The position numbers were made by a program, and so were the translations under genes. A stretch of DNA of 64,000 nucleotides, taken from assembly GCA_040752005.1 (NCBI GenBank), contig JBFMFX010000024.1, positions 1-64,000 of the forward strand. Direction: 5' to 3'. The notes under the pieces are model-generated. The model did not search any database, had not been told where the DNA came from, and worked only from the letters and a program-made list of their open reading frames with translations. This DNA is from RBG-16-66-20 sp040752005. GTDB taxonomy: Bacteria; Pseudomonadota; Gammaproteobacteria; Burkholderiales; SG8-39. Positions 17,943 through 28,198 of this stretch are shown here, in pieces; the stretch's first letter is position 1, and each line of letters begins with the position of its first letter.

Positions 17943-18549
17943 CTACGAGGACTGCTCGACGATCTTGGCGCCCTTGAACCCGAGTTCGTGCAGGCGCCGG
18001 AGCGCCTGCTCGGCCGCCTGGCGGCTCGGGTACGGGCCGACGCGCACGCGGGTCGCCGTCCCGGCCGCGATCGCGACCGGCTCCGTGTAGTGCGGGAGCT
18101 TCGCCGCAGCAAGCTTGTCGGCCACCTCCTTCACTTTCCCGCCCTCTCGGAACGCACCGATCTGCACGACGAACTTCGCACCGCCGGCGGTCGCCGCCTC
18201 GGCCTTCGCGGGCGTCTGAGGCTGCGCTTTCGGCTCAGGCGCCGGCGCGGATTCCTGCTTCGGCGGCGCGGATTCCTGCTTCGGCGCCACCGCAGGCTCG
18301 GGGTTGATCGCCGGGCTCGGCTGCGGCGCGGTGGCGATCACGGGCGCCGATTCCGCCGGCTCCTTCGGCGCCGCCTTCGGCGCGAACACGCTTTCGTCCT
18401 CGCCCGGGATGCGCACGCTGAGCGGCGGGTTCTGGCGCGGCTCGGCATCGAAGACCATCGGCAGGACGATCACCGCGGCGAGCACCAGCGCGATCGCGCC
18501 GATCAGCCGCCGCCGCCCGCGGCGTCTGAGCGCATTGACGTCTTCGTTG

Positions 18550-18557
<8 letters not shown>
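17943..18557 (-). CDS. dedD: SPOR-domain cell-division protein DedD
   Basis: The 204-residue protein has a short cytoplasmic N-terminus, one membrane segment (residues about 19-37, LIGAIALVLAAVIVLPMVF), a Pro/Ala/Lys-rich periplasmic linker and a C-terminal SPOR domain (FVVQIGAFREGGKVKEVADK to RVRVGPYPSRQAAEQALR). SPOR domains bind denuded septal peptidoglycan. The linker contains a short direct repeat (APPKQES, APKQES). It overlaps folC by 8 bases and precedes cvpA. Confidence 0.92.
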
Positions 18558-19829
<1,272 letters not shown>

Positions 19830-19833
<4 letters not shown>

Positions 19834-20699
19834 GAACCCGATTCGGCGGGGCGCGCGAGCAGCATGGCGAGAAGCGTGTACAGGCGATCGCGCAGCTGGC
19901 GGCGGTCCACGATCATGTCGATCGCGCCCTTCTCGAGCAGGAACTCGGCGCGCTGGAAACCTTCCGGCAGCTTCTGCCTCACCGTCTGCTCGATCACGCG
20001 CGGGCCGGCGAAGCCGATCAGCGCCCGCGGCTCGGCGATCACGATGTCGCCGATCATGGCGAAGCTCGCCGACACCCCGCCCATCGTCGGGTCGGTGAGC
20101 ACCGTGACGAACGGCAGGCGTCGCGCGGCGAGTTCGGTCAGCACCGCGGTCGTCTTCGCCATCTGCGCGAGCGACAGCAGCCCCTCCTGCATGCGCGCGC
20201 CACCCGAGGCCGTGATGCAAATGAACGGCAGCTTTTGCTCGATGGCGACGCGGGCGCCGCGTACGAAGCGCTCGCCCACCACCGATCCCATGGAGCCGCC
20301 CATGAACTCGAACTCGAACGCCGCCGCGACCACACCGAGCGAGCGGATCGCGCCCTGCATGACGACGAGCGCGTCGGTCTCGCCGGTCGCCGCGCGCGCC
20401 TCCTCTAGGCGCTCGGAATACTTCTTCTGATCGCGGAACTTTAGCGTGTCCACCGGCAGCACCTCGGTGCCGATCTCGAAGCGGCCTTCGGCGTCGAGCA
20501 GCGCGTCGAGCCGCTCACGCGCCCCCAGGCGCTGGTGCTCGCCGCACTTCGGGCAGACGTTGAGGTTCCTGGCAAGGTCGGTGCTGTAGAGCACCGCGTT
20601 GCAGGCCGGGCACTTGGTCCACAGGCCCTCCGGCACCGTCTTTCGCGGCGCGGTGCCGCGCTGGATCTTCGGCGGCAGCAGTTTCTGCAGCCAGCTCAC
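19830..20699 (-). CDS. accD: Acetyl-CoA carboxylase carboxyltransferase beta subunit
   Basis: AccD forms, with AccA (encoded at 47.5-48.5 kb), the carboxyltransferase that makes malonyl-CoA. The 289-residue protein has the N-terminal four-Cys zinc ribbon (CPACNAVLY, then NVCPKCGEH) and the crotonase-like core (EFEFMGGSMGSVVGERF, TASGGARMQEG, LTDPTMGGVSASFAM, GFAGPRVIEQTV). The start is GTG at 20699 (VSWLQKLLPPKI), overlapping the trpA stop as GTGA. Confidence 0.97.
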
Positions 20700-21514
20700 G
20701 CCGCAACCTGCCTCGGCAGCTCGTCGAGCGCGCGCCGGATCGGGGCGAGGAACGCCCCGACACGCGCCACCGCCTCCGGCGGCCCGGCGGCTTCGATTTC
20801 CTCGATGATGCGGCTGCCGATCACCACGCCGTCGGCGATCTCGCCGATGCGGCGCGCCGAGGCGGCGTCGCGCACCCCGAATCCGACGCAGATCGGCAGG
20901 CGCGTCGCGGCGCGGATGCGCGGCAGGTGCGCCGCGACGTCGGCGACATCGAGGTGCGCGGCGCCCGTGATCCCCTTGAGCGAGACGTAATAGATGTAAC
21001 CGCTCGCCGCGCGCGCCACCTCGCGGATGCGATCGTCGGTACTGGTGGGCGCGAGCAGGAACACCGTATCCAGACCGTTCGCGCGCGCCAGCGTGGCGAA
21101 GTCGGCGCACTCCTCCGGCGGACAGTCCACCACCAGCACTCCGTCCACGCCGGCGGCGGCCGCCTCGCGCACGAAGCACTCGGCACCCATCGCCTCGATC
21201 GGGTTGGCGTAGCCCATCAGCACGAGCGGCGTCTGCGCGTCGGCGGCGCGGAACGCGCGCACCATGCCGAACACCTGGGCGAGCCCGACGCCGTGCCGCA
21301 GCGCGCGCTCGCCCGATCGCTGGATCACCGGCCCGTCGGCCATCGGGTCGGAAAACGGCACGCCCAGCTCGAGCACGTCGGCGCCCGCCGCCACGAGCGC
21401 GGCGAGCAGCGGCACGGTGAGCGCGGGCTCGGGATCGCCGGCGGTGAGATAGCCGACCAGCGCCTTACGACCGGCGCGCGCGAGCGCCTCGAAGCGTGCC
21501 GCGAGACGCGACAT
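20696..21514 (-). CDS. trpA: Tryptophan synthase alpha chain
   Basis: TrpA cleaves indole-3-glycerol phosphate to indole, which is channelled to TrpB. The 272-residue TIM barrel shows the catalytic Glu in DVLELGVPFSDPMADGPVIQ and the catalytic Asp in VDGVLVVDCPPEE, then FLLAPTSTDDRI and GFGVRDAASAR. Its ATG overlaps the trpB stop by one base (TGATG) and its stop overlaps the accD start. Confidence 0.97.
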   Translation of the reverse strand: MSRLAARFEALARAGRKALVGYLTAGDPEPALTVPLLAALVAAGADVLELGVPFSDPMADGPVIQRSGERALRHGVGLAQVFGMVRAFRAADAQTPLVLMGYANPIEAMGAECFVREAAAAGVDGVLVVDCPPEECADFATLARANGLDTVFLLAPTSTDDRIREVARAASGYIYYVSLKGITGAAHLDVADVAAHLPRIRAATRLPICVGFGVRDAASARRIGEIADGVVIGSRIIEEIEAAGPPEAVARVGAFLAPIRRALDELPRQVAA

Positions 21515-22713
21515 CAGAGCGCGATTCCCGCGCGCCGCGCGACCGTCTGCATGTCCTTGTCGCCGCGGCCGGAAAGATTGACGAGAAGGATGCGGTCGGC
21601 GGCGAGCGTCGGCGCGATCTTCGCCGCGTAGGCGAGCGCGTGCGCCGACTCGAGCGCCGGAATGATCCCCTCGGTGCGGCACAGATCCATGAACGCCTTG
21701 AGCGCCTCGTCGTCGGTCACCGCGACGTATTCGGCGCGCCCGCTGTCCTTGAGCCAGGCATGCTCCGGACCGACGCCCGGGTAGTCGAGCCCGGCCGACA
21801 CCGAATGGGTGGCGAGGATCTGCCCGTTCTCGTCCTGCAGCAGATAAGTGCGGTTGCCGTGCAGCACGCCGGGGCGCCCGGCGCAGAGCGAGGCCGCGTG
21901 CCGCCCGGTGGCCAAGCCCTCGCCCGCCGCCTCGACGCCGATCAGGCGCACGCCCTCCTCGCCGATGTACGGGTAGAAGATGCCCATCGCGTTCGAGCCG
22001 CCGCCGACACAGGCGATCACCGCGTCGGGTTGCCGCCCGGCGAGCTCGATCATCTGCGGCTTGCACTCCTCGCCGATCACCGACTGGAAGTCGCGCACCA
22101 TCATCGGGTACGGATGCGGGCCGGCGACGGTGCCGATGATGTAGAACGTGCTGTCCACGTTCGTCACCCAGTCGCGCATCGCCTCGTTGAGGGCGTCCTT
22201 GAGCGTGCGCGATCCGGACTCGACTGGCACCACCCGCGCGCCGAGCAGCTTCATGCGAGCGACGTTCGCCGACTGGCGCTCGACGTCCTCCGCGCCCATG
22301 TACACCACGCACTCCATGCCGTAGCGGGCGGCCACGGTCGCGCTGGCGACGCCGTGCATGCCGGCCCCGGTTTCGGCGATCACGCGCCGCTTGCCCATGC
22401 GGCGCGCGAGCAGCGCCTGCCCCACGGTGTTGTTGATCTTGTGCGCGCCGGTGTGATTGAGGTCCTCGCGCTTGAGGTAGATCTGCGCCCCGCCCAGCAG
22501 CGCCGACCAGCGCCGGCAGTGGTAGATCGGCGAGGGTCGCCCGACGTAGTGCTTCAGCTCGTGGCGGAACTCGGACTGGAACGCGGGGTCGGTGCGCGCG
22601 GCGGTGTACGCCGCGCGCAGCTCCTCCAGCGCGTGCACCAGCGTCTCGGCGACGAACATGCCGCCGTAAGGGCCGAAATGACCGCGCGCATCGGGCAGGT
22701 CATACATCCGCAT
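21514..22713 (-). CDS. trpB: Tryptophan synthase beta chain
   Basis: TrpB condenses indole with serine on PLP. The 399-residue protein includes GHFGPYGGMFVAETL, the PLP lysine in LKREDLNHTGAHKINNT, and the glycine loop CVGGGSNAMGIFYPY. It starts at ATG 22713, within the last 14 bases of trpF, so translation of the two is coupled. Confidence 0.97.
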   Translation of the reverse strand: MRMYDLPDARGHFGPYGGMFVAETLVHALEELRAAYTAARTDPAFQSEFRHELKHYVGRPSPIYHCRRWSALLGGAQIYLKREDLNHTGAHKINNTVGQALLARRMGKRRVIAETGAGMHGVASATVAARYGMECVVYMGAEDVERQSANVARMKLLGARVVPVESGSRTLKDALNEAMRDWVTNVDSTFYIIGTVAGPHPYPMMVRDFQSVIGEECKPQMIELAGRQPDAVIACVGGGSNAMGIFYPYIGEEGVRLIGVEAAGEGLATGRHAASLCAGRPGVLHGNRTYLLQDENGQILATHSVSAGLDYPGVGPEHAWLKDSGRAEYVAVTDDEALKAFMDLCRTEGIIPALESAHALAYAAKIAPTLAADRILLVNLSGRGDKDMQTVARRAGIAL

Positions 22714-23332
22714 TGCGTACCTCGGTGACGAAGGCGGCGATCCGGGCCGCGTCCTTGATGCCCTTGGCCGACTCCACGCCGCTCGACACGTCCACCGCCC
22801 AAGGGCGCACGGCCCGAATCGCAGCGCCCACGTTCGCGCTCGTCAGGCCGCCCGAAAGGATCAGCGGGCGCTCCGTCCGGCGCGGCAGGAGCGACCAGTC
22901 AAAGCTCGCACCGACCCCGCCGTATTCCTCGACCCACGCGTCGGCGAGCCAAGCGGCCGCGCCCGCAAACGCGCGCCAGTATTTTAGCAAGTCAACCCCC
23001 GGCCGCGCCCGGCCGGCCTTGATGTAGGGCAGACCGAAAGACTCGCAGTACTCGGGAGTTTCCTCGCCGTGAAACTGCAGCGCGTCCGGGCGCACCTGCC
23101 GGATCACGCGCTCGACCTCCTCGCGCGGCGCGTTGACGAACAGCGCCACGGTGGTGAGGAACGCCGGCGCTTCGCGCCGCAGCGCGCGTGCGGCCGCCGT
23201 GCTCAGAAAGCGCGGGCTGGGCGGATAGAAGACGAAGCCCACCGCGTCCGCCCCGGCCGCGGCCGCGGCGTGCAGATCCTCGACCCGCGTGATGCCGCAG
23301 ATCTTGATGCGCGTTCTCGCCGGCGCGCGCAT
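22700..23332 (-). CDS. trpF: Phosphoribosylanthranilate isomerase
   Basis: TrpF performs the Amadori rearrangement of phosphoribosylanthranilate in tryptophan synthesis. The 210-residue barrel shows KICGITRVEDLHAAAAAGAD with the catalytic Cys, FYPPSPRFLS, LQFHGEETPEYC, LSGGLTSANV and VDVSSGVESAKGIKD. ATG 23332 is preceded by GGAG at good spacing; a GTG at 23338 that overlaps the truA stop would add two residues and cannot be excluded. Confidence 0.96.
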   Translation of the reverse strand: MRAPARTRIKICGITRVEDLHAAAAAGADAVGFVFYPPSPRFLSTAAARALRREAPAFLTTVALFVNAPREEVERVIRQVRPDALQFHGEETPEYCESFGLPYIKAGRARPGVDLLKYWRAFAGAAAWLADAWVEEYGGVGASFDWSLLPRRTERPLILSGGLTSANVGAAIRAVRPWAVDVSSGVESAKGIKDAARIAAFVTEVRNADV

Positions 23333-23334
23333 CC

Positions 23335-24135
23335 TCACTCCGCCGCGAGCGGCAGCTCGATGCGATCGGCGCGCGGCGCCGGAAGCTGCCAGCGCCGATC
23401 GTATTCCACCGCTTCGAGGTACAGGCCCCCGGGCGCGAACGTCGGCGCGGCGCGCGCGCGATCGCGCGATTCGAGGACCTCGCGCGCCCACTCCGGCGGA
23501 CGGCGGCCGTCGCCGACGTACACCAGCGTGCCGACGATGTTGCGCGCCATGTGGTGCAGAAAAGCGTTGGCGCGCAGCACGAAGTCAATGCGCGCCCCGG
23601 CGCGCTCGATCGTCAGCTCGTGCAGCCTGCGCAGCGCGGTCTTCGCCTGGCACTCCGCGGAGCGGAAAGCCGAAAAATCATGCTCGCCGACGAGGTACTG
23701 CGCCGCCGCGCGCATGCGCTCCACATCGAGCGGCGCGTGCACCCAGCCGCAGTAGCGCGCCCCGAGCGCGGGACGCACCGCGCGGTTGAGAAGCACATAG
23801 CGGTAGGTGCGCGCCACCGCGGCGTAACGCGCGTGGAAATCGGGCGCCACGACCCTCGCCCAGAGCACCGCCACCGATTCCGGCAGCAGCGCGTTCACTC
23901 CGCGTACCCACGCCGACATCGGCCGCGTCGCGGCGGTGTCGAAATGAACCACCTGGCCGCGCGCGTGCACGCCGCGATCGGTGCGGCCGGCGCACGTGAC
24001 CGCGACCGGTTCGCCGGCGATCGTCGCGAGCGCCGCCTCGAGCGCGTCCTGCACCGTGCCGCCGCCCGGCTGGGTCTGCCAGCCGAGAAACCGGCTGCCG
24101 TCGTATTCGATGCCTAGCGCAATCCGGATGGACAT
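23335..24135 (-). CDS. truA: tRNA pseudouridine(38-40) synthase TruA
   Basis: TruA makes pseudouridine at positions 38-40 of the tRNA anticodon arm. The 266-residue protein has ALGIEYDGSRFLGWQTQPGG, the catalytic Asp in CAGRTDRGVHARGQVVHFDT, and FLHHMARNIVGTLVYVG. The fimV-truA-trpF order is conserved in betaproteobacteria. A strong hairpin lies between fimV and this gene, so truA-trp may need its own start of transcription or read-through. Confidence 0.96.
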   Translation of the reverse strand: MSIRIALGIEYDGSRFLGWQTQPGGGTVQDALEAALATIAGEPVAVTCAGRTDRGVHARGQVVHFDTAATRPMSAWVRGVNALLPESVAVLWARVVAPDFHARYAAVARTYRYVLLNRAVRPALGARYCGWVHAPLDVERMRAAAQYLVGEHDFSAFRSAECQAKTALRRLHELTIERAGARIDFVLRANAFLHHMARNIVGTLVYVGDGRRPPEWAREVLESRDRARAAPTFAPGGLYLEAVEYDRRWQLPAPRADRIELPLAAE

Positions 24136-24164
24136 CGCAGCAATGATGGGTCGCCAGAAACGCA

Positions 24165-24195
24165 GGGGCCGCGGTCGCCTGCGCGACGCGGCCCC
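24165..24195 (-). terminator. GC-rich hairpin after fimV
   Basis: GGGGCCGC-G-GTCGC and GCGAC-GCGGCCCC form a 13-pair stem with one bulge and a CTGC loop. The minus-strand flank is only weakly T-rich (TGCGTTTCT). It probably ends or attenuates fimV transcription. Confidence 0.55.
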
Positions 24196-24216
24196 GTGAT
24201 TTTCCTCCCGCGATGG

Positions 24217-26949
24217 CTAGCCCAGGCTCGCGAGCATCTGGCGTGCCTGCGCCTGCTGCGCCGCGTCGCCTTCCTTCATCACTTCGTTCAGCAGCTCGCG
24301 CGCTTCGTCCTTCTGCCCGATGTCCAGGAACGCCCTGGAAAGCTCCAGCTTCTCGCTCATGCTGCGCCATTTTTCGTCCCCGCCGGCGGCCGGCGCGGAG
24401 GACTCACCGAGGTCAAGGCTGATCGCCCCCAGATCCACCGGCGCCTCGGGTGCGGCGGCGGGTTTCGGCTCGGGTTTCGCCTCGCCCAAATCGAGATTGA
24501 GGTCGAAATCCATCGCCACCGTGGCGTCGGAATCCGCAGGGTGCTTGGTCGCCGGCGGTGTCGGAGTGGCGACGATCGTCTTGTCGAGATCGAAGTCAAG
24601 ACCGCTCGACGCCGCCTTCGCCTCTCCGGCGTCCAGCACCAGCGTACCGCCGGGGGCGAAATCGGATTTCTCGGGTTCGGCGCCGAGGTCGAAGTCGAGC
24701 GGCGCAGTCGTGTCCTGGCCCGCGCCCGCTGCGGCGGCTTGCGGCGCGCCTGCGCCCAGATCGAAATCGAGCGGCGCGGTCACGTCCTGGTGCTCGCCTG
24801 CGCCGGCGCCTTGCGGCGCGCCTGCGCCCAGGTCGAAATCGAGCGGCGCGGTCGCGTCTGCACGCGCGGCATCGGGTGCCGTCGCCGCGGCGCCACTTCC
24901 CAGATCGAAGTCGAGCGCCGGCGCTGCCGCCACCGTCTCGACCGGAGCCGTGGCCGGCACGCCGGTTCCATAAAGCGGGTTGCCGGGGTCAATCGCATGT
25001 CCGAGCGCCACTGCCTTGTCCCACTCTGGACCCGAGGCGCCCGTGAGCGACTTCACCTTCAGCGCCGTCTGCTCGAATGCCTGCGTGTCCTTCTGGTTCG
25101 CGTAGACCTCCAGCAGCTTCGCGTGCACGGCGAGGCGATCCGGATCCTTGGCCAACGCTTCCTTCAGAATCTCCTCGGCCTGCGCGTTACGCCCGTAAGC
25201 CATATAGACGTCTGCCTCGGCAATCGGGTCGAGTTCCTCGGCCTCGACAGGCGCAGGCTTGGGCTGCTCCGCCGCCACCGCCTGCCCGGCAGCAACGGCC
25301 CCGGCTGCGCCCGCCGCCGCGGCGGCCGCGGCATCAGCCGGCTGGGCGGCTGCGCCGAACACCGAAGGCGCGCCGGCGCCCGACGCGGCGCCAAGCACGC
25401 TGTCCTGGAAGCCCGCCTGCGCGGCCTTTTTCCTGCGCCATTGCCAGCCGGCGTAAACCCCGAGGAGAACCAGAACCAGAGCGAGTCCGCCGCCCGACAC
25501 CGGATCGGTAATGAAGTTCATCACTTCGTCGATTACGTCGGGCTCGGGCGCCTTGACGGGCGCGGGCTTCGGTTTCTTCGCTTCGGCCGCCTGCTTCGCC
25601 GGTGCCTTTGGCGCTTCCGCCGCCTTGGCGGGTTCGGCCGCCTTCACCGGCTCGGCAGCCTTCGGCGCCTCGGCAGCCGGCTTCGCTGCCTCCGCCTGTT
25701 TGGGGGCTTCGGCCGCCCGCTTCGCCGCTTCAGACGCCGCCTTGACCGGTTCAGGTGACGGCTTTGGCGGCTCGGGCTTGAGCGCCGGCGCGACGGGTGC
25801 GGCCGCCTTGCTCTCCAGCGCCGCAAGCTGTTGACTCTTCAGCTCCAGCAGCTTGCGCAGATCGGCGACGTTGCGTTCCAGCTCGGAGATGCGCGATTGC
25901 GCTTCCTGCAGCGCGCGCTCGCGCGCGATGCGGTCGTCCTCGATGGCAGCGCGCGTTCCGGGCGCACCCGGCTTCGCCGGCTCGACGCGTGAAAGCCTGA
26001 GCTGGTCCTTCGGCTCGGCGGATGCCGGCGCTTCCGGCTTGGGCGCGATCCGGCCGGTGACTTCGCGCGGCGCGGGTGCGGTCGTCGCAGGGGCCGCGGC
26101 CACCGCGCCGGCGAGCGTGCGCCGGTATTCGGCGAACTGCGCCATGTGCGCCTGCACCACCCGGTTGGCCTCGGTCGCGTCCACCGACATCGCGGCGTCG
26201 CGATCCGGGATGCTGAGGATCCGCCCCGCACGCACCAGATTGACGTTGTCGTGGATGAACGCGTCGCGGTTCGCGCGGAACAGCGCGATCAGCATCTGGT
26301 TGAGTGTGACGCCTTCGTGCAGATTGCGTCGCGCAATGGCACCCAGCGTCTCTCCCTTCTTCACCTCATGGGTAGCGGCGGCTGCGGGGCGTGGCGCGGG
26401 CTTGGGTGGAATCGGCCGCGCCTCGAGCCTCGGCGGCTCTGCCGCGGCGGGCGTCGGGGCGGGCGTCGGGGCGGGCACGGGGGCAGGCGCGGGCTTGGCC
26501 GCCGGCGCCGGCGGCGCCGCGGCGATCGGCGCCGGGCCTTTGTATTCCTGCGGATCGAGTAGCAACGTGTACTCGCGCACCAGACGGCCGGAGGCCCATT
26601 GCAACTCGACGAGCACGTCGAGGAATGGTTCGTTCACCGGCTGTGCCGTGCGCATGCGCACGACGGGCCGGCCGGCGCGCCGCTCGATCGAAAACTGCGC
26701 GCCGAGCAGCACCGGGCTCAGCTCCATTCCGGCCTGGCGAAAAGCGTCCGGAGCGGCGAGCCGGGCGCTGAGGCCTTCTTCCTCGCCCGGCTGCAGGGAG
26801 ACAACTTCGATTTCGGCCTCCAGCGGTTGACCGAGCGCCGAGAGCACCGTCAGCCGACCCAGCCCCGCTGCACCGGCGAGCAGCGGCACGAACAACAGCG
26901 CGGCCGCGGCAAGACGAATACCGCTCACCGATCTACCCACTGGCACCAC
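24217..26949 (-). CDS. fimV: FimV/HubP-type polar hub protein with LysM and FimV C-terminal domain
   Basis: This 910-residue protein has a signal peptide (AAAALLFVPLLAGAAG) and the FimV N-terminal domain (LGRLTVLSALGQPLEAEIEV). A LysM-like motif at about residues 190-250 (HEVKKGETLGAIARRNLHEG) follows, then a coiled coil at about 340-385, a Pro/Ala/Lys-rich stretch and one membrane segment near residue 480. The large acidic cytoplasmic region carries TPR-type sequence (NAQAEEILKEALAKDPDRLA) and tandem LDFDLG repeats. It ends in the FimV C-terminal domain (LELSRAFLDIGQKDEARELL). FimV organises the cell pole for type IV pili and twitching; pilW lies at 43 kb. Several in-frame GTG codons near 26949 make the exact start uncertain. 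Confidence 0.92.
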   Translation of the reverse strand: MVPVGRSVSGIRLAAAALLFVPLLAGAAGLGRLTVLSALGQPLEAEIEVVSLQPGEEEGLSARLAAPDAFRQAGMELSPVLLGAQFSIERRAGRPVVRMRTAQPVNEPFLDVLVELQWASGRLVREYTLLLDPQEYKGPAPIAAAPPAPAAKPAPAPVPAPTPAPTPAAAEPPRLEARPIPPKPAPRPAAAATHEVKKGETLGAIARRNLHEGVTLNQMLIALFRANRDAFIHDNVNLVRAGRILSIPDRDAAMSVDATEANRVVQAHMAQFAEYRRTLAGAVAAAPATTAPAPREVTGRIAPKPEAPASAEPKDQLRLSRVEPAKPGAPGTRAAIEDDRIARERALQEAQSRISELERNVADLRKLLELKSQQLAALESKAAAPVAPALKPEPPKPSPEPVKAASEAAKRAAEAPKQAEAAKPAAEAPKAAEPVKAAEPAKAAEAPKAPAKQAAEAKKPKPAPVKAPEPDVIDEVMNFITDPVSGGGLALVLVLLGVYAGWQWRRKKAAQAGFQDSVLGAASGAGAPSVFGAAAQPADAAAAAAAGAAGAVAAGQAVAAEQPKPAPVEAEELDPIAEADVYMAYGRNAQAEEILKEALAKDPDRLAVHAKLLEVYANQKDTQAFEQTALKVKSLTGASGPEWDKAVALGHAIDPGNPLYGTGVPATAPVETVAAAPALDFDLGSGAAATAPDAARADATAPLDFDLGAGAPQGAGAGEHQDVTAPLDFDLGAGAPQAAAAGAGQDTTAPLDFDLGAEPEKSDFAPGGTLVLDAGEAKAASSGLDFDLDKTIVATPTPPATKHPADSDATVAMDFDLNLDLGEAKPEPKPAAAPEAPVDLGAISLDLGESSAPAAGGDEKWRSMSEKLELSRAFLDIGQKDEARELLNEVMKEGDAAQQAQARQMLASLG
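24680..24920 (-). repeat. In-frame tandem repeats in fimV encoding TAPLDFDLGAG units
   Basis: Three near-identical units of about 72 bases, plus a more diverged fourth, encode T-A-P-L-D-F-D-L-G-A followed by a short Gly/Ala/Pro spacer. The repeat DNA is nearly identical at the core (starts near 24680, 24752 and 24825 on the plus strand). The acidic LDFDLG peptide also recurs singly elsewhere in the C-terminal half. Confidence 0.85.
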
Positions 26950-26972
26950 CCTGAGCGTTTTCGGGATTGACT

Positions 26973-27001
26973 ACCATAACATCATGGCGTTAGGCGTGCA
27001 A
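26973..27001 (-). promoter_or_regulatory. Possible fimV promoter
   Basis: On the minus strand TTGCAC (26996-27001), a 17-base spacer and TATGGT (26973-26978) lie about 24 bases before the fimV start. The match to sigma-70 is moderate. Confidence 0.38.
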
Positions 27002-27017
27002 ACTAAGAGAGCTTCTC

Positions 27018-27057
27018 GATTTTTCCTCTCTACGTCCTTGCGCGACAAGGAAAAATC
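27018..27057. repeat. Inverted repeat between asd and fimV, possible terminator or attenuator
   Basis: GATTTTTCCT (27018-27027) and AGGAAAAATC (27048-27057) are perfect inverted arms. An overlapping smaller hairpin (TCCTTG-CGCGA-CAAGGA) uses the right arm. The two structures exclude each other. It begins 14 bases after the asd stop on the minus strand, upstream of the fimV promoter. Confidence 0.5.
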
Positions 27058-27070
27058 CCTGTCGCCGCGG

Positions 27071-28198
27071 CTACTGGCGCAGGCCGCGCTCGAGAAGCAG
27101 ACGCACCATGCGCCGCAGCGGCTCGGCGGCTCCCCAGAGCAGCTGGTCGCCGACGGTGAACGCCGTGAGATATTCCCCGCCCATCGGCAGCTTGCGAATG
27201 CGCCCCACTGGAATCGCGAGCTTTCCGCTCACTGCCGCCGGGGTCAGCTCGGCGAGCGACTCCTCGCGCCGGTTCGGAATCAGCTTCACCCATTCGTTGC
27301 CCTCGGCGATCATGCCCTCGACCTCGTCCAGGGGCATGTCGCGCCTGAGCTTGATGGTGAGCGCCTGGCTGTGGCAGCGCATCGCGCCGATGCGCACGCA
27401 GATGCCGTCAATCGGGATCGGGCGCTCGCTCCGGCCGAGGATCTTGTTGCCTTCGGCCTGCGCCTTCCACTCCTCGCGGCTCTGTCCGTTGCCGAGGTCG
27501 CGGTCAATCCAGGGCAGCAGGTTCCCGGCGAGCGGATAGCCGATCTCGCTCTTCGGCAGCGCCCCACCCCGCATCGCCTCGGAGATCCTCCGGTCCAGAT
27601 CGAGCGCGCTTGCCGCCGGATCGGCGAGCGCGGGCCGTGCCGCCGCCCCGAGATGATCCATCTGCGCGACCAGCTCGCGCATCGCCGCCGCGCCGGCGCC
27701 GGAGGCGGCCTGATAGGTCATGCAGGTGATCCATTCGACGAGGTCGCGCTGGAACAGCCCCGCCATCGCCATCAGCATCAGGCTGACGGTGCAGTTGCCG
27801 CCGATGAAGTTCTTCACGCCGCGGTCGAGCGCCCGCTCGATGACGGGCCGATTCACCGGATCCAGGACGATGACCGCGTCCTCGTTCATGCGCAGCGCGC
27901 TCGCGGCGTCAATCCAGTAGCCGCGCCAGCCGCGCGCACGCAGGCGCGGGTAGACCTCCTGCGTGTAGTCGCCGCCCTGGCAGGACACGATCACCGGAAG
28001 CGCCGCCAGCGCGTCGAGGTCCTTTGCGTCGCGCACCGGTCCGCTGTCGCGGCCGATCCCAGGTCCCGCGCCGCCCGCCTGCGAGGTGGAAAAGAACACC
28101 GGCTCCAGGTGCTCGAAGTCGCGTTCCTCGCGCATGCGCTCAACGAGCACCGAGCCCACCATCCCGCGCCAACCAACGATTCCGATTCGCAGCCTCAT
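27071..28198 (-). CDS. asd: Aspartate-semialdehyde dehydrogenase
   Basis: Asd reduces aspartyl phosphate to the semialdehyde, the branch point to lysine/diaminopimelate, threonine and methionine. The 375-residue protein has the Rossmann motif GIVGWRGMVGSVLVERM, the active-site Cys in FIGGNCTVSLMLMAM, and the His/Arg region VRIGAMRCHSQALTIKL. It overlaps leuB by four bases. The leuB-asd-fimV order is conserved. Confidence 0.97.
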   Translation of the reverse strand: MRLRIGIVGWRGMVGSVLVERMREERDFEHLEPVFFSTSQAGGAGPGIGRDSGPVRDAKDLDALAALPVIVSCQGGDYTQEVYPRLRARGWRGYWIDAASALRMNEDAVIVLDPVNRPVIERALDRGVKNFIGGNCTVSLMLMAMAGLFQRDLVEWITCMTYQAASGAGAAAMRELVAQMDHLGAAARPALADPAASALDLDRRISEAMRGGALPKSEIGYPLAGNLLPWIDRDLGNGQSREEWKAQAEGNKILGRSERPIPIDGICVRIGAMRCHSQALTIKLRRDMPLDEVEGMIAEGNEWVKLIPNRREESLAELTPAAVSGKLAIPVGRIRKLPMGGEYLTAFTVGDQLLWGAAEPLRRMVRLLLERGLRQ

